This document shows positions 33,765 through 42,550 of a stretch of DNA of 64,000 nucleotides, in pieces. Below the pieces are notes generated by a model that searched no databases, was not told the DNA's origin, and saw only the letters and a list, made by a program, of their open reading frames with translations. The first letter of the stretch is position 1. Every line of letters begins with the position of its first letter. Location: assembly GCF_002929275.1 (NCBI RefSeq), contig NZ_PJIK01000003.1, forward strand, positions 62,001-126,000, given 5' to 3'. Both the position numbers and the translations under genes were made by a program. The DNA is from Arthrobacter sp. ZGTC131 (lineage in GTDB: Bacteria > Actinomycetota > Actinomycetes > Actinomycetales > Micrococcaceae).

Positions 33765-35792
33765 TTACTTGGGGCTTTTGAGAACGGCCACGCCGCGGGC
33801 GGCGAGCTTGGCTTGCCCGGTGCCCGTGAGCACGGCCCCGGGGACCGCCGAGATGTCGACGGCGTGGTCCGTTCGGTTGATCAGGAAAAGGAAGCGTCCG
33901 TCCTCCCCTGCGCGAACGGCGAGTTCGACGGCGCCACACAGTTCCGCGGGCAGTTCAGACCCGACGCCGGCCAGATCGGCGAATTCCCGCAGGACCGGGA
34001 CCAGGCCGGCGGGTCCGAGCCGTGTCGCCACGTAGCCGGCGGATCCGCCGCCCACGCTGCGCCGGGTTACAGCCGGTTCGCCGGCGTGGTCACCGGAGGT
34101 AAACCGGCGCAGGACCTTCGTGTCGCCGGAGGTGGTGGCCACCGGGTCCGCCCACAGCGTGCCGGTTGACCCGTCGTCGAGCGTGGCTTCTTCTCCCGGG
34201 GCCAGCGGCCCGAACTCTTCCACCCGGATCCCCAGCAGATCGCTGAGGGCGCCGGGATATCCGCCGAGCCACACGTGGTCGTTCTGGTCCACGATGCCCG
34301 AGAAGTAGGTGGTCACCAGGTGGCCGCCCGCTTCGACGAAGGCGGTCAGGCGCGAGCGCAGCTCCGCCGGCACCACGTGCAGGACCGGTGCGATGACAAG
34401 CTGGTAGCCCTCAAGGGAGGCTGCCGCCGGGAGGACATCGGCGCGGATGCCGGTGGCCAAAAACGCCGAGTACCAGTCAAGTGCCTCCTGCCGATAGCGG
34501 AGCCGGTCGGTGGGATGGGAGTCCAGCTCGCTGGCCCACCAGGAATCCCAGTCGAAGAGGATCGCGGCCCGTGCCGGCTCGCGCCGGCTGCCGGTGATCG
34601 GCGAGAGTTCACCCAGCGTGCGGCCGAGCGCGGTGACGTCGCGGAAGAGTCTGCTGTTGCTGCCGGCGTGCGAAACCATCGCGGAGTGGTATTTCTCTGC
34701 CCCCGCACGCGACTGCCGCCACTGGAAGAAGCAGACCGCGTCTGCGCCGTGGGCCACGTGGGTGAGCGAGTCCCGGGCAAGCGCCCCGGGCTTCTTGGGC
34801 GTATTCACCGGCTGCCAGTTGACGGCGCTGGTGGAGTGCTCCATCAGGAACCAGGGTTTGCCGCCGGCGATGTTGCCGGTCAGGTTCGCGGAGAAGGACA
34901 GTTCGTCATGGCCCTGCGGTCCCGGGACCACGTAGTGATCGTTGGAGACGAAGTCGACGTCGGCGGCCCAGGCGGCATAATCCATCCCCTTCGTCTCCCC
35001 CATCACCATGAAATTGGTGGTGACGGGGATATCCGGGGTGATGCCGTTGAGGATGTCGCGTTCGGCGCGGAGGTAATCCCGCAGCGAGTCCGAGGAGAAG
35101 CGCTTGAAGTCCAGCTGCTGCGTGGGGTTCGGGTAGGACGCGGCCTTGCGCGGCGGGAGGATGTGGTTCCAGTCCGCGTAGCGCTGGGACCAGAAGTCGG
35201 TCGCCCAAGCGGTGTTCAGATCCTCAATTGTGCCGTAGCGGTCTTGGAGCCAGCGGCGGAAGGCGGCCGCGGCGTCGTCGGAATAGTCATAGATGTTGTG
35301 GCAGCCGAGCTCATTGGAAACGTGCCAGGCGCAGATGGCGGGGTGGTCCTTGTAGCGTTCGGCTATGGCTCGCACGAGCGTCAGCGCGTGCTCGCGGAAT
35401 ACCGGCGACGTGGGCCGCCAGTGCTGCCGGCCGCCCGGCCAGAGGGTTTCGCCGTTCTGGGTGACCGGAAGGATTTCCGGGTGTTCGGCCGCGAGCCACG
35501 GCGGCGGGGAGGCGGTGGCGGTGGCGAGGTCCACGGCAATACCGTTGGCGTGGAGCAGACCGATGATGTCGTCGAGCCAGGCAAAGTCCCAGGTTTCCCG
35601 CGAGGGCTGGATGCGTGCCCACGAGAAGATGGCCAGGGAGACGATGTTGACCCCGGCCTCCCGCATGAGCCGCACATCCTCTGTCCAGACCTCGCGGGGC
35701 CATTGCTCGGGGTTGTAGTCGGCACCGAAGGCCAGCCTCTTGGTGTCCGGGGACGGCCAGCGCAGCCAGCGGTGTTGGGTGGCGTGGGTCAT
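33765..35792 (-). CDS. Beta-galactosidase, GH42
   Basis: A 675-residue GH42 enzyme. FGADYNPEQWPREVWTEDVR opens the barrel. Acid/base is E161 (WHVSNELGCHN) and nucleophile E318 (FLMEHSTSAVNW). A trimerisation domain (LVIAPVLHVVPAEL, GGHLVTTYFSGIVD) and a small C-terminal domain complete it. There is no signal peptide, so it hydrolyses imported galacto-oligosaccharides in the cytoplasm. It starts at ATG 35792 with AGAGGA upstream and sits between the binding-protein gene and the secreted GH30 gene in one operon. Confidence 0.93.
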   Translation of the reverse strand: MTHATQHRWLRWPSPDTKRLAFGADYNPEQWPREVWTEDVRLMREAGVNIVSLAIFSWARIQPSRETWDFAWLDDIIGLLHANGIAVDLATATASPPPWLAAEHPEILPVTQNGETLWPGGRQHWRPTSPVFREHALTLVRAIAERYKDHPAICAWHVSNELGCHNIYDYSDDAAAAFRRWLQDRYGTIEDLNTAWATDFWSQRYADWNHILPPRKAASYPNPTQQLDFKRFSSDSLRDYLRAERDILNGITPDIPVTTNFMVMGETKGMDYAAWAADVDFVSNDHYVVPGPQGHDELSFSANLTGNIAGGKPWFLMEHSTSAVNWQPVNTPKKPGALARDSLTHVAHGADAVCFFQWRQSRAGAEKYHSAMVSHAGSNSRLFRDVTALGRTLGELSPITGSRREPARAAILFDWDSWWASELDSHPTDRLRYRQEALDWYSAFLATGIRADVLPAAASLEGYQLVIAPVLHVVPAELRSRLTAFVEAGGHLVTTYFSGIVDQNDHVWLGGYPGALSDLLGIRVEEFGPLAPGEEATLDDGSTGTLWADPVATTSGDTKVLRRFTSGDHAGEPAVTRRSVGGGSAGYVATRLGPAGLVPVLREFADLAGVGSELPAELCGAVELAVRAGEDGRFLFLINRTDHAVDISAVPGAVLTGTGQAKLAARGVAVLKSPK

Positions 35793-35883
35793 GGAGTTCC
35801 TCTTTTTGGGCGGGTTTGGGTGGCCGCGGACGCGCCGGGCTGGCTGGCGCGTCCGCGGAGATGGGTGGGTTGCCTACGGGGTC

Positions 35884-37230
35884 CTATTCCTTGACCGTGA
35901 ACCCCTGCTCGGTGCCGTACTTCACCGAGGCTTTTTGCCATGCCGTCAGGCCGTCCTTGAGCTTGGTGCCGGAGACGTAGGCCTGGCCGGCGGTGTCGTT
36001 GAAGATGCTGTTGGCGTAGACCTGGAACGGCAGGTAGGACCAGCCGGCGGGAACATTCTTCGCTGATTCGGCGAAGATCTGGTTGGCCTTTTGGCCGCCG
36101 AAGTACTTGAACTCGGTGTTCTGGAATTTCTCGGACGCGAGGTCCTTTGACGTCGCCGGGAAGGCGCCGCCGTCGATCCTGGCTTGGACGCCTTCCTCAA
36201 CGTTGGAGTACTTCAGGAAGCCGTAGGCAAGCGCTGCCTGGCTGCTGGCCGCAGGAATGGCCAGCGAGCTGCCCCCGTTTTCGGCGCTGCTGTTGGCGCC
36301 GCCCTTCTCCCACTGAGGCAGGGGTGCGACCCGCCATTTGCCGGCCCCGTCGGCAACGCCGGAGACCAGGTTCCCGGGCATCCAGGCGCCGGTGGAAAGG
36401 GTGGCGATGGTGCCGTTGCCGAGGCCCTTGTACCACTCGTCGCTCCAGGAGCTGATGGGGGCCAGGAGGTCCTCGTCAATGAGCTTTTGCCAGGTCTCGG
36501 CGAACTTGGCAGACCCATCGTCGGAGAAGTTCACGCCGACGTTGGTGCCGTCCACCTGGTAGGGCTTGCCGCCGGCCTGCCAGATCAGGCTGGTGGTGAA
36601 CCCGGCGTCGCCGGTGTCGTTCGCGATGTATGCCTTGGGATCAGCCTTCTTCAGCGCACGTCCGGCCTCGAGGAACTCATCCCAGGTGGTGGGCACTGCG
36701 ATGCCGTGCTTGTCGAAGAGTTGCTTGTTGTAGAACAGGGCCATGGGGCCGGAGTCCATGGGAAGGCCGTAAACGCCGCCCTGCGCCTGCACCGAGGACC
36801 ACGGACCGGCCGTGAAAGTACCGTCGAGGTCTGCAGCTCCGAACTGGCCGAGGTCCGCCAGTGCCTTGCCGAGCGCAAACTGCGGAAGTGCGTAGTACTC
36901 GATCTGCGCCACATCGGGCACGCCGGAGCCAGCGGATATTGCGTTCTGCAGGGCGGTGTACTGGTCGTTGCCGGTGCCTGCGTTGACCAGGTTGACGTCC
37001 ACGTTGGGGTACTTGGCCTCGAAGCCCTCGGCGACCTTCTTCAGCGACTGGTCCCAGGCCCACACCGTCAGCTTGCCGCCTTTTTGGAGGGCGGCTTCGA
37101 CGGCGTCGCTGTTGACCGTTTGCTGCGGCGCCGCGTTGCCGCCACCTCCGCAAGCGGTGAGCCCCAGGGCGAGTGCGGCGGCGACGGCAGAAGTCTGCAA
37201 CAGGCCGCGGCGGGTCAGGGTCTTGATCAT
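35884..37230 (-). CDS. Galacto-oligosaccharide-binding lipoprotein (CUT1)
   Basis: A 448-residue family 1 solute-binding lipoprotein with lipobox LGLTACGGG. GGKLTVWAWDQSLKKVAEGF and KYPNVDVNLVNAGTGNDQYT are classic for CUT1 binding proteins, and GLPMDSGPMALFYNKQLFDK is the conserved hinge segment. AAGGAAG precedes the ATG. Located between the permeases and the GH42 gene, it probably captures beta-galacto-oligosaccharides released by the secreted GH30. The ligand is inferred from context. Confidence 0.92.
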   Translation of the reverse strand: MIKTLTRRGLLQTSAVAAALALGLTACGGGGNAAPQQTVNSDAVEAALQKGGKLTVWAWDQSLKKVAEGFEAKYPNVDVNLVNAGTGNDQYTALQNAISAGSGVPDVAQIEYYALPQFALGKALADLGQFGAADLDGTFTAGPWSSVQAQGGVYGLPMDSGPMALFYNKQLFDKHGIAVPTTWDEFLEAGRALKKADPKAYIANDTGDAGFTTSLIWQAGGKPYQVDGTNVGVNFSDDGSAKFAETWQKLIDEDLLAPISSWSDEWYKGLGNGTIATLSTGAWMPGNLVSGVADGAGKWRVAPLPQWEKGGANSSAENGGSSLAIPAASSQAALAYGFLKYSNVEEGVQARIDGGAFPATSKDLASEKFQNTEFKYFGGQKANQIFAESAKNVPAGWSYLPFQVYANSIFNDTAGQAYVSGTKLKDGLTAWQKASVKYGTEQGFTVKE

Positions 37231-37272
37231 GTCTTCCTTCTAACTGCGTTGTTGGTGAGGGTGGGACGGGCG

Positions 37273-38223
37273 TTATTCTTTGACGCTTCCGGCGGAAAGG
37301 CCGGACTGCCAGTAGCGCTGGAGCAGCAGGAACGCTGCGATCAGCGGAAGGATTGTGAGCAGGGAACCTGTGATGACCAGGTTGAAGATGGCTTCCCCGC
37401 CGGCGGTGCCGGCCTGCGCGTTCCAGGCGTTCAGGCCCAGGGTGAGGGGGTACCAGTCCGGGTTCTTCAGCATGATCAGCGGCAGGAAGTAGTTGTTCCA
37501 GGTGGCCACCATGGTGAAGAGCAGCACGGTGACAATGCCCGGGGTCAGCAGCGGAAGGCAGACCTGGAAGAAGGTGCGTGCCTCGCTGGCGCCGTCGATC
37601 CGGGCGGACTCCATGATCTCGGTGGGGATGGCCTCGGTGGCGAAGGTCCACATGAGGTACAGGCCGAAGGGCGAGATGAGCGAGGGGATGATCACGGCCC
37701 AGGGGGTGTTGGTGAGGCCCATCTGGCTGAACATAAGGAACGTGGGGACCGCGAGTGCCGTGCCCGGAATGGCCACCGCTCCGATGACGACGGCGAACAC
37801 GGCCTTCCGGCCAGGGAAATCGAACTTGGCCAGTGCGTAGCCACCGAGGACGGCGAGGAAAGTGGCACCGCCGGCGCCGAGCACGACGTATAGGACTGTG
37901 TTGGCGAACCAGCGAAGGAAGATCCCGCCGTCGTAAGTTGCTGTCCGGGCGATGTTGTCCCAGAGGGCAAAATCGCCGTCGAACCACAGGCCGAAGGAGT
38001 TGAGCAGGCCGTCCTGCGTTTTGGTGGCGTTGACCAGCAGCCAGAACAGCGGGGCCAGGCTGTAGAGCAGGACAATGCCCATCAGGAGAGTCAGTACCAG
38101 GCTGCGGCGTGAGCGCCGGGTCCCGGTTGTGCGTGGAGACCGCAGGCGAGGGGTGCGTAATTTCAGCGGGGACGACGTTCCCACGCCGGCGCTGCCGGGG
38201 CGGGCGGCTGTCTGAACGCTCAT
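37273..38223 (-). CDS. CUT1 sugar ABC transporter permease, MalG-like
   Basis: A 316-residue permease with about six helices and an EAA-type loop ESARIDGASEARTFFQVCLP near residue 215. The cytoplasmic N-terminus is long and basic (LRTPRLRSPRTTGTRRSRRS). AAAGGAGC lies before the ATG. The stop of the partner permease is 2 bp upstream. As in the cluster ending at 19002, no ATPase gene is present. Confidence 0.92.
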   Translation of the reverse strand: MSVQTAARPGSAGVGTSSPLKLRTPRLRSPRTTGTRRSRRSLVLTLLMGIVLLYSLAPLFWLLVNATKTQDGLLNSFGLWFDGDFALWDNIARTATYDGGIFLRWFANTVLYVVLGAGGATFLAVLGGYALAKFDFPGRKAVFAVVIGAVAIPGTALAVPTFLMFSQMGLTNTPWAVIIPSLISPFGLYLMWTFATEAIPTEIMESARIDGASEARTFFQVCLPLLTPGIVTVLLFTMVATWNNYFLPLIMLKNPDWYPLTLGLNAWNAQAGTAGGEAIFNLVITGSLLTILPLIAAFLLLQRYWQSGLSAGSVKE

Positions 38224-38225
38224 GG

Positions 38226-39164
38226 TCAGAGCTCCTTTCGCATGCCGCGGACCTGGACGGCGTAGGCAATGGCCATGGTGATCAGCCCCATGATGATCGC
38301 CACCGTGGCGGAGTAGTTGTACTGCTGCCCGGAGAAGGACAGGGAGAAGGCGTACAGGTTGGGCGTGAAATAGGTCGAGATGGTGTTGGGTGAGAGGCTC
38401 TTGAGGATGCTGGGCTCATTGAAGAGCTGGAAGCTGCCGATCACGGAGAAGATGGAGGCGACCACGATGGCGCCGCGGATGGCCGGCAGCTTGATCGCGG
38501 CGATGACCCTCAGCTGGCCGGCGCCGTCGATCTCGGCGGCCTCATAGAGGGACTTGGGGATGACGGTCAGCGCGGAGTAGAAGATCAGCATGTTGTAGCC
38601 GATGAACTCCCACGTGACGATGTTTCCGATTGAGGCCAGCACCAGTTCGGAGGAGAGCGGGCTGGGCAGGTTCAGGCCGAAGGCCTGGTTGATGTTTCCC
38701 ACCAGTCCGAATCGGGTGCCGTACATGAAGCCCCACATGAGTGTGGCGACGACGGCAGGCACGGCATAGGGCAGGAAGATCGAGATGCGGAAGAACGACT
38801 TCCCGTAGAGCCTGCCGCTGTCCAAGGCGAGGGCAACAACGAGGGCGATCGTCAGCATGACGGGCACCTGGACTGCCAGGAACAGCGAAACCCGTCCCAG
38901 CGCGGACCAGAACTGCGAATCCCCCAACGCCCGGGCGTAGTTGTCCAGGCCCACGAACGCCGTACCGCCAATGAGTTGGTTGCGGAAGACGCTCAGGTAG
39001 ATGGAATACGCAATCGGGGCCAGGAAGACCAAGGCGAAAACGGCCATGAAGGGGCCGATGAACCACCAGCCGGCCCACGAACGGCGGCTGGCGCGGCGGC
39101 TCGTGCGGGCCGCCGGAGCAGCCGCTCCTGCTGGCGCTGCGACTTGCGGGGACGTCATTGTCAT
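38226..39164 (-). CDS. CUT1 sugar ABC transporter permease, MalF-like
   Basis: A 312-residue permease, first gene of the galactan operon. An Ala/Arg-rich cytoplasmic tail precedes the first helix (WWFIGPFMAVFALVFLAPIA), and EAAEIDGAGQLRVIAAIKLP is the ATPase-docking loop. Its start is 49 bp from the nearer of two perfect LacI-type palindromes. Confidence 0.92.
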   Translation of the reverse strand: MTMTSPQVAAPAGAAAPAARTSRRASRRSWAGWWFIGPFMAVFALVFLAPIAYSIYLSVFRNQLIGGTAFVGLDNYARALGDSQFWSALGRVSLFLAVQVPVMLTIALVVALALDSGRLYGKSFFRISIFLPYAVPAVVATLMWGFMYGTRFGLVGNINQAFGLNLPSPLSSELVLASIGNIVTWEFIGYNMLIFYSALTVIPKSLYEAAEIDGAGQLRVIAAIKLPAIRGAIVVASIFSVIGSFQLFNEPSILKSLSPNTISTYFTPNLYAFSLSFSGQQYNYSATVAIIMGLITMAIAYAVQVRGMRKEL

Positions 39165-39212
39165 GGAAGGTCCTCTTCAGGGATGCGTCACTGGTGGTGA
39201 CCGAACGTGTTC

Positions 39213-39226
39213 TGTTTACGTAAACA
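39213..39226. promoter_or_regulatory. LacI-type operator 1 of the galactan cluster
   Basis: TGTTTACGTAAACA, a perfect 14-bp palindrome with central CG between the divergent permease operon and LacI gene. It lies close upstream of the permease start. Confidence 0.8.
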
Positions 39227-39245
39227 TCTGTGTGAGCTTTTGTGT

Positions 39246-39261
39246 ATGTTTGCGCAAACAT
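39246..39261. promoter_or_regulatory. LacI-type operator 2 of the galactan cluster
   Basis: ATGTTTGCGCAAACAT, a perfect 16-bp palindrome centred 34 bp from operator 1 and ending 19 bp before the LacI start codon, where it could also block the regulator's own transcription. Confidence 0.8.
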
Positions 39262-39279
39262 GATTGGTATGATGGTGAC

Positions 39280-40359
39280 ATGGAGCACGAATCCGGTCAA
39301 CCCCCGGTCCGCAATATCTCCCCTGTGAAGGAGACGGCCGGCGCCGCGCTACGGCGCAAGCAGCAGGTGTCCATGGCCGACGTCGCCAAGCTCGCCGGAG
39401 TCTCGTCGCAGACCGTTTCCCGCGTGTCCAACGGGAGCCCTGACGTCATCGAAAGCACGCGGCGCCAGGTCATTGCGGCCATGAACGAACTCGGATACCG
39501 GCCGAACAGTGCGGCCCGGGCGCTCAAGCGAGGCAGCTTCCGGACCATCGGGGTGATCACGTTCTCGCTGTCCTCCCTGGGTAACATGCGCACGCTTGAG
39601 GCCATCGCACTGCATGCAGCCCGGCAGGACTTCGCCATCACGCTGATCCCGGTCACCGCACCAACGCAGGCCGGGATCCAAGGTGCGTTTTCCCGGATGG
39701 GTGAACTCGCCGTTGACGCGGTGATCGCCATCATGGAGGTCCACCTCCTGGATGCGGCGACCGTGACGCTGCCTCCTGGAGTGAAGGTGGTCGTCGTCGA
39801 TTCCGACGCCGGCGAGGAGTACAGCGTGGTGGACACAGACCAGGCCGACGGCGCCCGCAAGGCCGTCAGACACCTCCTGGACCTCGGCCACGAGACCGTC
39901 TGGCACGTCGCCGGCCCCGAAGAATCCTTCGCCAGCGAACGCCGTGCCGCCGCCTGGCGCACTACCCTTGCCGACGCCGGAAGGGCCGTCCCGCCGGTGC
40001 TCCGCGGCGACTGGTCGGCGGACTCCGGCTACGAGGCCGGACTCCGGCTCGCTGACGAACCCGGCTGCACGGCCGTGTTCGCCGCGAACGACCACATGGC
40101 CCTCGGCCTGCTCCGGGCCTTCCGCGAAAAGGGGAAAGCAGTCCCCGAAGACATCAGCCTGGTCGGCTTCGACGACGTCCCCGAAGCCTCCTCCTACGCT
40201 CCCCCGCTGACCACGGTCCACCAGAACTTCGCCGACGTCGGCAACCAGTGCGTCGACAATGTCCTCCAACAGATCCGCACTAACACCACCAAACCCGGCA
40301 TCACTCTCGTCCCCACCCAACTGGTGGTACGCCACAGCACTGCCCCGCCAAAGCACTGA
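39280..40359 (+). CDS. LacI-family regulator of the galactan cluster
   Basis: A 359-residue repressor. I start at ATG 39280, because the longer frame would run back across both operators into the divergent permease. A 30-residue hydrophilic tail precedes the HTH (VSMADVAKLAGVSSQTVSRV, then MNELGYRPNSAARALK). The PBP1-like sensor follows (FRTIGVITFSLSSLGNMRTL, VVDTDQADGARKAVRHLLDL, CTAVFAANDHMALGLLRAF). Probable inducer: a galactose-containing product. Paired palindromes in the 115-bp divergent region support control of both directions. Confidence 0.92.
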   Translation: MEHESGQPPVRNISPVKETAGAALRRKQQVSMADVAKLAGVSSQTVSRVSNGSPDVIESTRRQVIAAMNELGYRPNSAARALKRGSFRTIGVITFSLSSLGNMRTLEAIALHAARQDFAITLIPVTAPTQAGIQGAFSRMGELAVDAVIAIMEVHLLDAATVTLPPGVKVVVVDSDAGEEYSVVDTDQADGARKAVRHLLDLGHETVWHVAGPEESFASERRAAAWRTTLADAGRAVPPVLRGDWSADSGYEAGLRLADEPGCTAVFAANDHMALGLLRAFREKGKAVPEDISLVGFDDVPEASSYAPPLTTVHQNFADVGNQCVDNVLQQIRTNTTKPGITLVPTQLVVRHSTAPPKH

Positions 40360-40507
40360 ACATCTCGCAACGCCGGACATGCGCCCCCGTCACACGTGCG
40401 CGTCGCGAGACGTAGATACGAGACGCGCCGAGCCGTGGAATCACCGCCGGCGGCTGCAGGCCTTGAGACGTCTCGCACACGCTCCACGGGCGGGGACGAT
40501 GCCCCCG

Positions 40508-42550
40508 TCAAACCTCCGCCACCGGAGCCGCGAACTGCGCCGCATACAGCGCGGAGTACGCCCCGCCCGCCGCCAACAACTCAGCATGCGTCCCCTGCTC
40601 CACGATCTGACCGGCCTCCATCACCAGGATGAGGTCCGCGTCGCGGATGGTGGACAGGCGGTGCGCGATCACGAAGCTCGTCCGGTCGGACCGCAAAGCA
40701 CTCATCGCCTTCTGCACCAGCACCTCGGTCCTCGTATCCACTGAAGAAGTCGCCTCATCCAAGATCAAAACAGAAGGCCGGGCCAGGAACGCCCGGGCGA
40801 TCGTCAGCAGCTGCTTCTCGCCGGCCGAAACGTTGGAACCCTCGTCCTCCAAAATGGTGTCGTAACCCTCCGGCAATGAGTGCACGAACCGGTCCACGTA
40901 CGTCGCCTGCGCCGCCTCCAGGATCTCCGCTTCGGAAGCATCGGGCCGGCCGTACGCGATGTTGTCCCGGATCGTCCCGCCGAACAGCCACGTATCCTGC
41001 AGCACCATGCCCATCCGCGAGCGCAGCTCCCGCCGGGAGACAGCGGTGACGTCCACGCCGTCGAGCGTTATCTGTCCCGCATCCAGCTCGTAGAACCGCA
41101 TCATCAGGTTCACCAGCGTGGTCTTCCCGGCCCCGGTAGGCCCCACAATCGCCACCGTCTGCCCCGGCTCGGCCACCAAGGAAAGCGAAGAGATCAGCGG
41201 CTTGTCCGGCGAATAGGAGAACGAGACGTTCTCGAACACCAGCCGCCCCCGCCCGCCGTCCGGCGAGGAACCGGGCAAAGGATCCGGCGACTGCTCGTCC
41301 TCGTCCAACAACGAGAACACCCGCTCCGCCGATGCCACCCCGGACTGCAGCAGGTTCGCCATGGACCCCAGCTGGGCCAGCGGCTGGGTGAACTGCCGCG
41401 AGTACTGGATGAACGCCTGCACATCGCCCAGCTGCATCGCTCCGGAGGCCACCTGCAACCCGCCCACCACCGCGATCCCCACGTACACCAGGTTCCCGAT
41501 GAACGTCAGCGCCGGCATGATCAGGCCGGAAATGAACTGCGCCCCGAAGCTCGCCGCGTACAGCTCCGCGTTCTTCTCCCGGAACCGCTCCTCCACCTCG
41601 CGCTGCCGGCCGAACACCTTCACCAGCGCATGCCCCGTGTACGTCTCCTCGATCTGCCCGTTCAGCTCCCCCGTGTGCTTCCACTGCGCCACGAACAGCT
41701 TCTGCGACCTCTTCGCGATCAGCGCCGTGGTCACCAGCGTCAGCGGCACGGTCACCAGCGCAATCAGCGCCAGCACCGGCGAGAGCAGGAACATCATCAC
41801 CAGCACGCCCACCACCGTGAGCAGCGACGTCACCGCCTGGGAGATCGACTGCTGCAGGCTCTGCGAGATGTTGTCCACATCGTTCGTCACCCGGCTGAGC
41901 AGCTCGCCGCGCTGGATCGAATCGAAGTACCGCAGCGGCAGCCGGTGAATCTTCGCCTCGATCTGCTCGCGCAGCCGGTACACCGTCCGCTGCACCACGC
42001 CGTTGAGCACGTACGCCTGGATCCAGCCGAACGCCGACGCCAGCACGTACAGCGCCAGCGCCCACAGCAGCACGGAGGACAGCGCCGCGAAGTCGATCCC
42101 GGTCCCCGGCGTCAGCTTCATGGCCCCGAGCATGTCCGCCTGCGAATTCTCGCCGGCCGCCCGCAACCCCGCGATCACCTCGTCCTTGCTCACCCCGGCC
42201 GGCAGGTCCTTGGACACCACGCCGGCGAAGATCAGGTTGGTGCCCTCCCCCAGCAGCCGCGGCCCGATCACCGAGAACGCCACGCTCGCCACGGCCAGCG
42301 CCAGGACCAGCACCAGCCACAGCCGCTCGGGATGCAGCGTCCCCAGCAGCCGCCTGGCCGACGGCCCGAAGTTCATCGCCTTCTCCGCCGGGACGTTCAT
42401 CCCCGCGAACGGCCCGCCCCTGCCCGGCCCCATCGGCGGGCGCGGCGGGCCTGCTTGCCGTTCAGCGCTCCCCGCTGCGGCACCCGCAGGACGTCCGACG
42501 GCGGACGGCCCGCTTCCGTGGGTCTGCCCGGTGCGGTCTGAGGTGCTCAT
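40508..42550 (-). CDS. Heterodimeric ABC exporter subunit, canonical Walker B half
   Basis: A 680-residue membrane-plus-ATPase half transporter. A disordered Gly/Pro-rich N-terminus (1-60) precedes six helices and then an ATPase domain: Walker A GPTGAGKTT, signature [15 protein letters not shown], Walker [12 protein letters not shown] with the catalytic Glu, and H-loop FVIAHRLST. The signature is degenerate (SAGEK instead of SGGQ). It starts at ATG 42550, overlapping the stop of the partner gene (ATGA); a longer frame continuing to 44443 is out of phase with the partner and not real. Together they form a TM287/288- or LmrCD-like drug or lipid exporter. Confidence 0.9.
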   Translation of the reverse strand: MSTSDRTGQTHGSGPSAVGRPAGAAAGSAERQAGPPRPPMGPGRGGPFAGMNVPAEKAMNFGPSARRLLGTLHPERLWLVLVLALAVASVAFSVIGPRLLGEGTNLIFAGVVSKDLPAGVSKDEVIAGLRAAGENSQADMLGAMKLTPGTGIDFAALSSVLLWALALYVLASAFGWIQAYVLNGVVQRTVYRLREQIEAKIHRLPLRYFDSIQRGELLSRVTNDVDNISQSLQQSISQAVTSLLTVVGVLVMMFLLSPVLALIALVTVPLTLVTTALIAKRSQKLFVAQWKHTGELNGQIEETYTGHALVKVFGRQREVEERFREKNAELYAASFGAQFISGLIMPALTFIGNLVYVGIAVVGGLQVASGAMQLGDVQAFIQYSRQFTQPLAQLGSMANLLQSGVASAERVFSLLDEDEQSPDPLPGSSPDGGRGRLVFENVSFSYSPDKPLISSLSLVAEPGQTVAIVGPTGAGKTTLVNLMMRFYELDAGQITLDGVDVTAVSRRELRSRMGMVLQDTWLFGGTIRDNIAYGRPDASEAEILEAAQATYVDRFVHSLPEGYDTILEDEGSNVSAGEKQLLTIARAFLARPSVLILDEATSSVDTRTEVLVQKAMSALRSDRTSFVIAHRLSTIRDADLILVMEAGQIVEQGTHAELLAAGGAYSALYAAQFAAPVAEV

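Noticed and set aside
36184-37893. Plus-strand 569-codon frame across the binding protein and permease genes
   Set aside because: Antisense to two clear ABC transporter genes; composition is Gly/Val/Asp-rich shadow.
39001-39279. N-terminal extension of the LacI regulator
   Set aside because: It would run through both operators and into the divergent permease; the HTH lies normally placed from ATG 39280.
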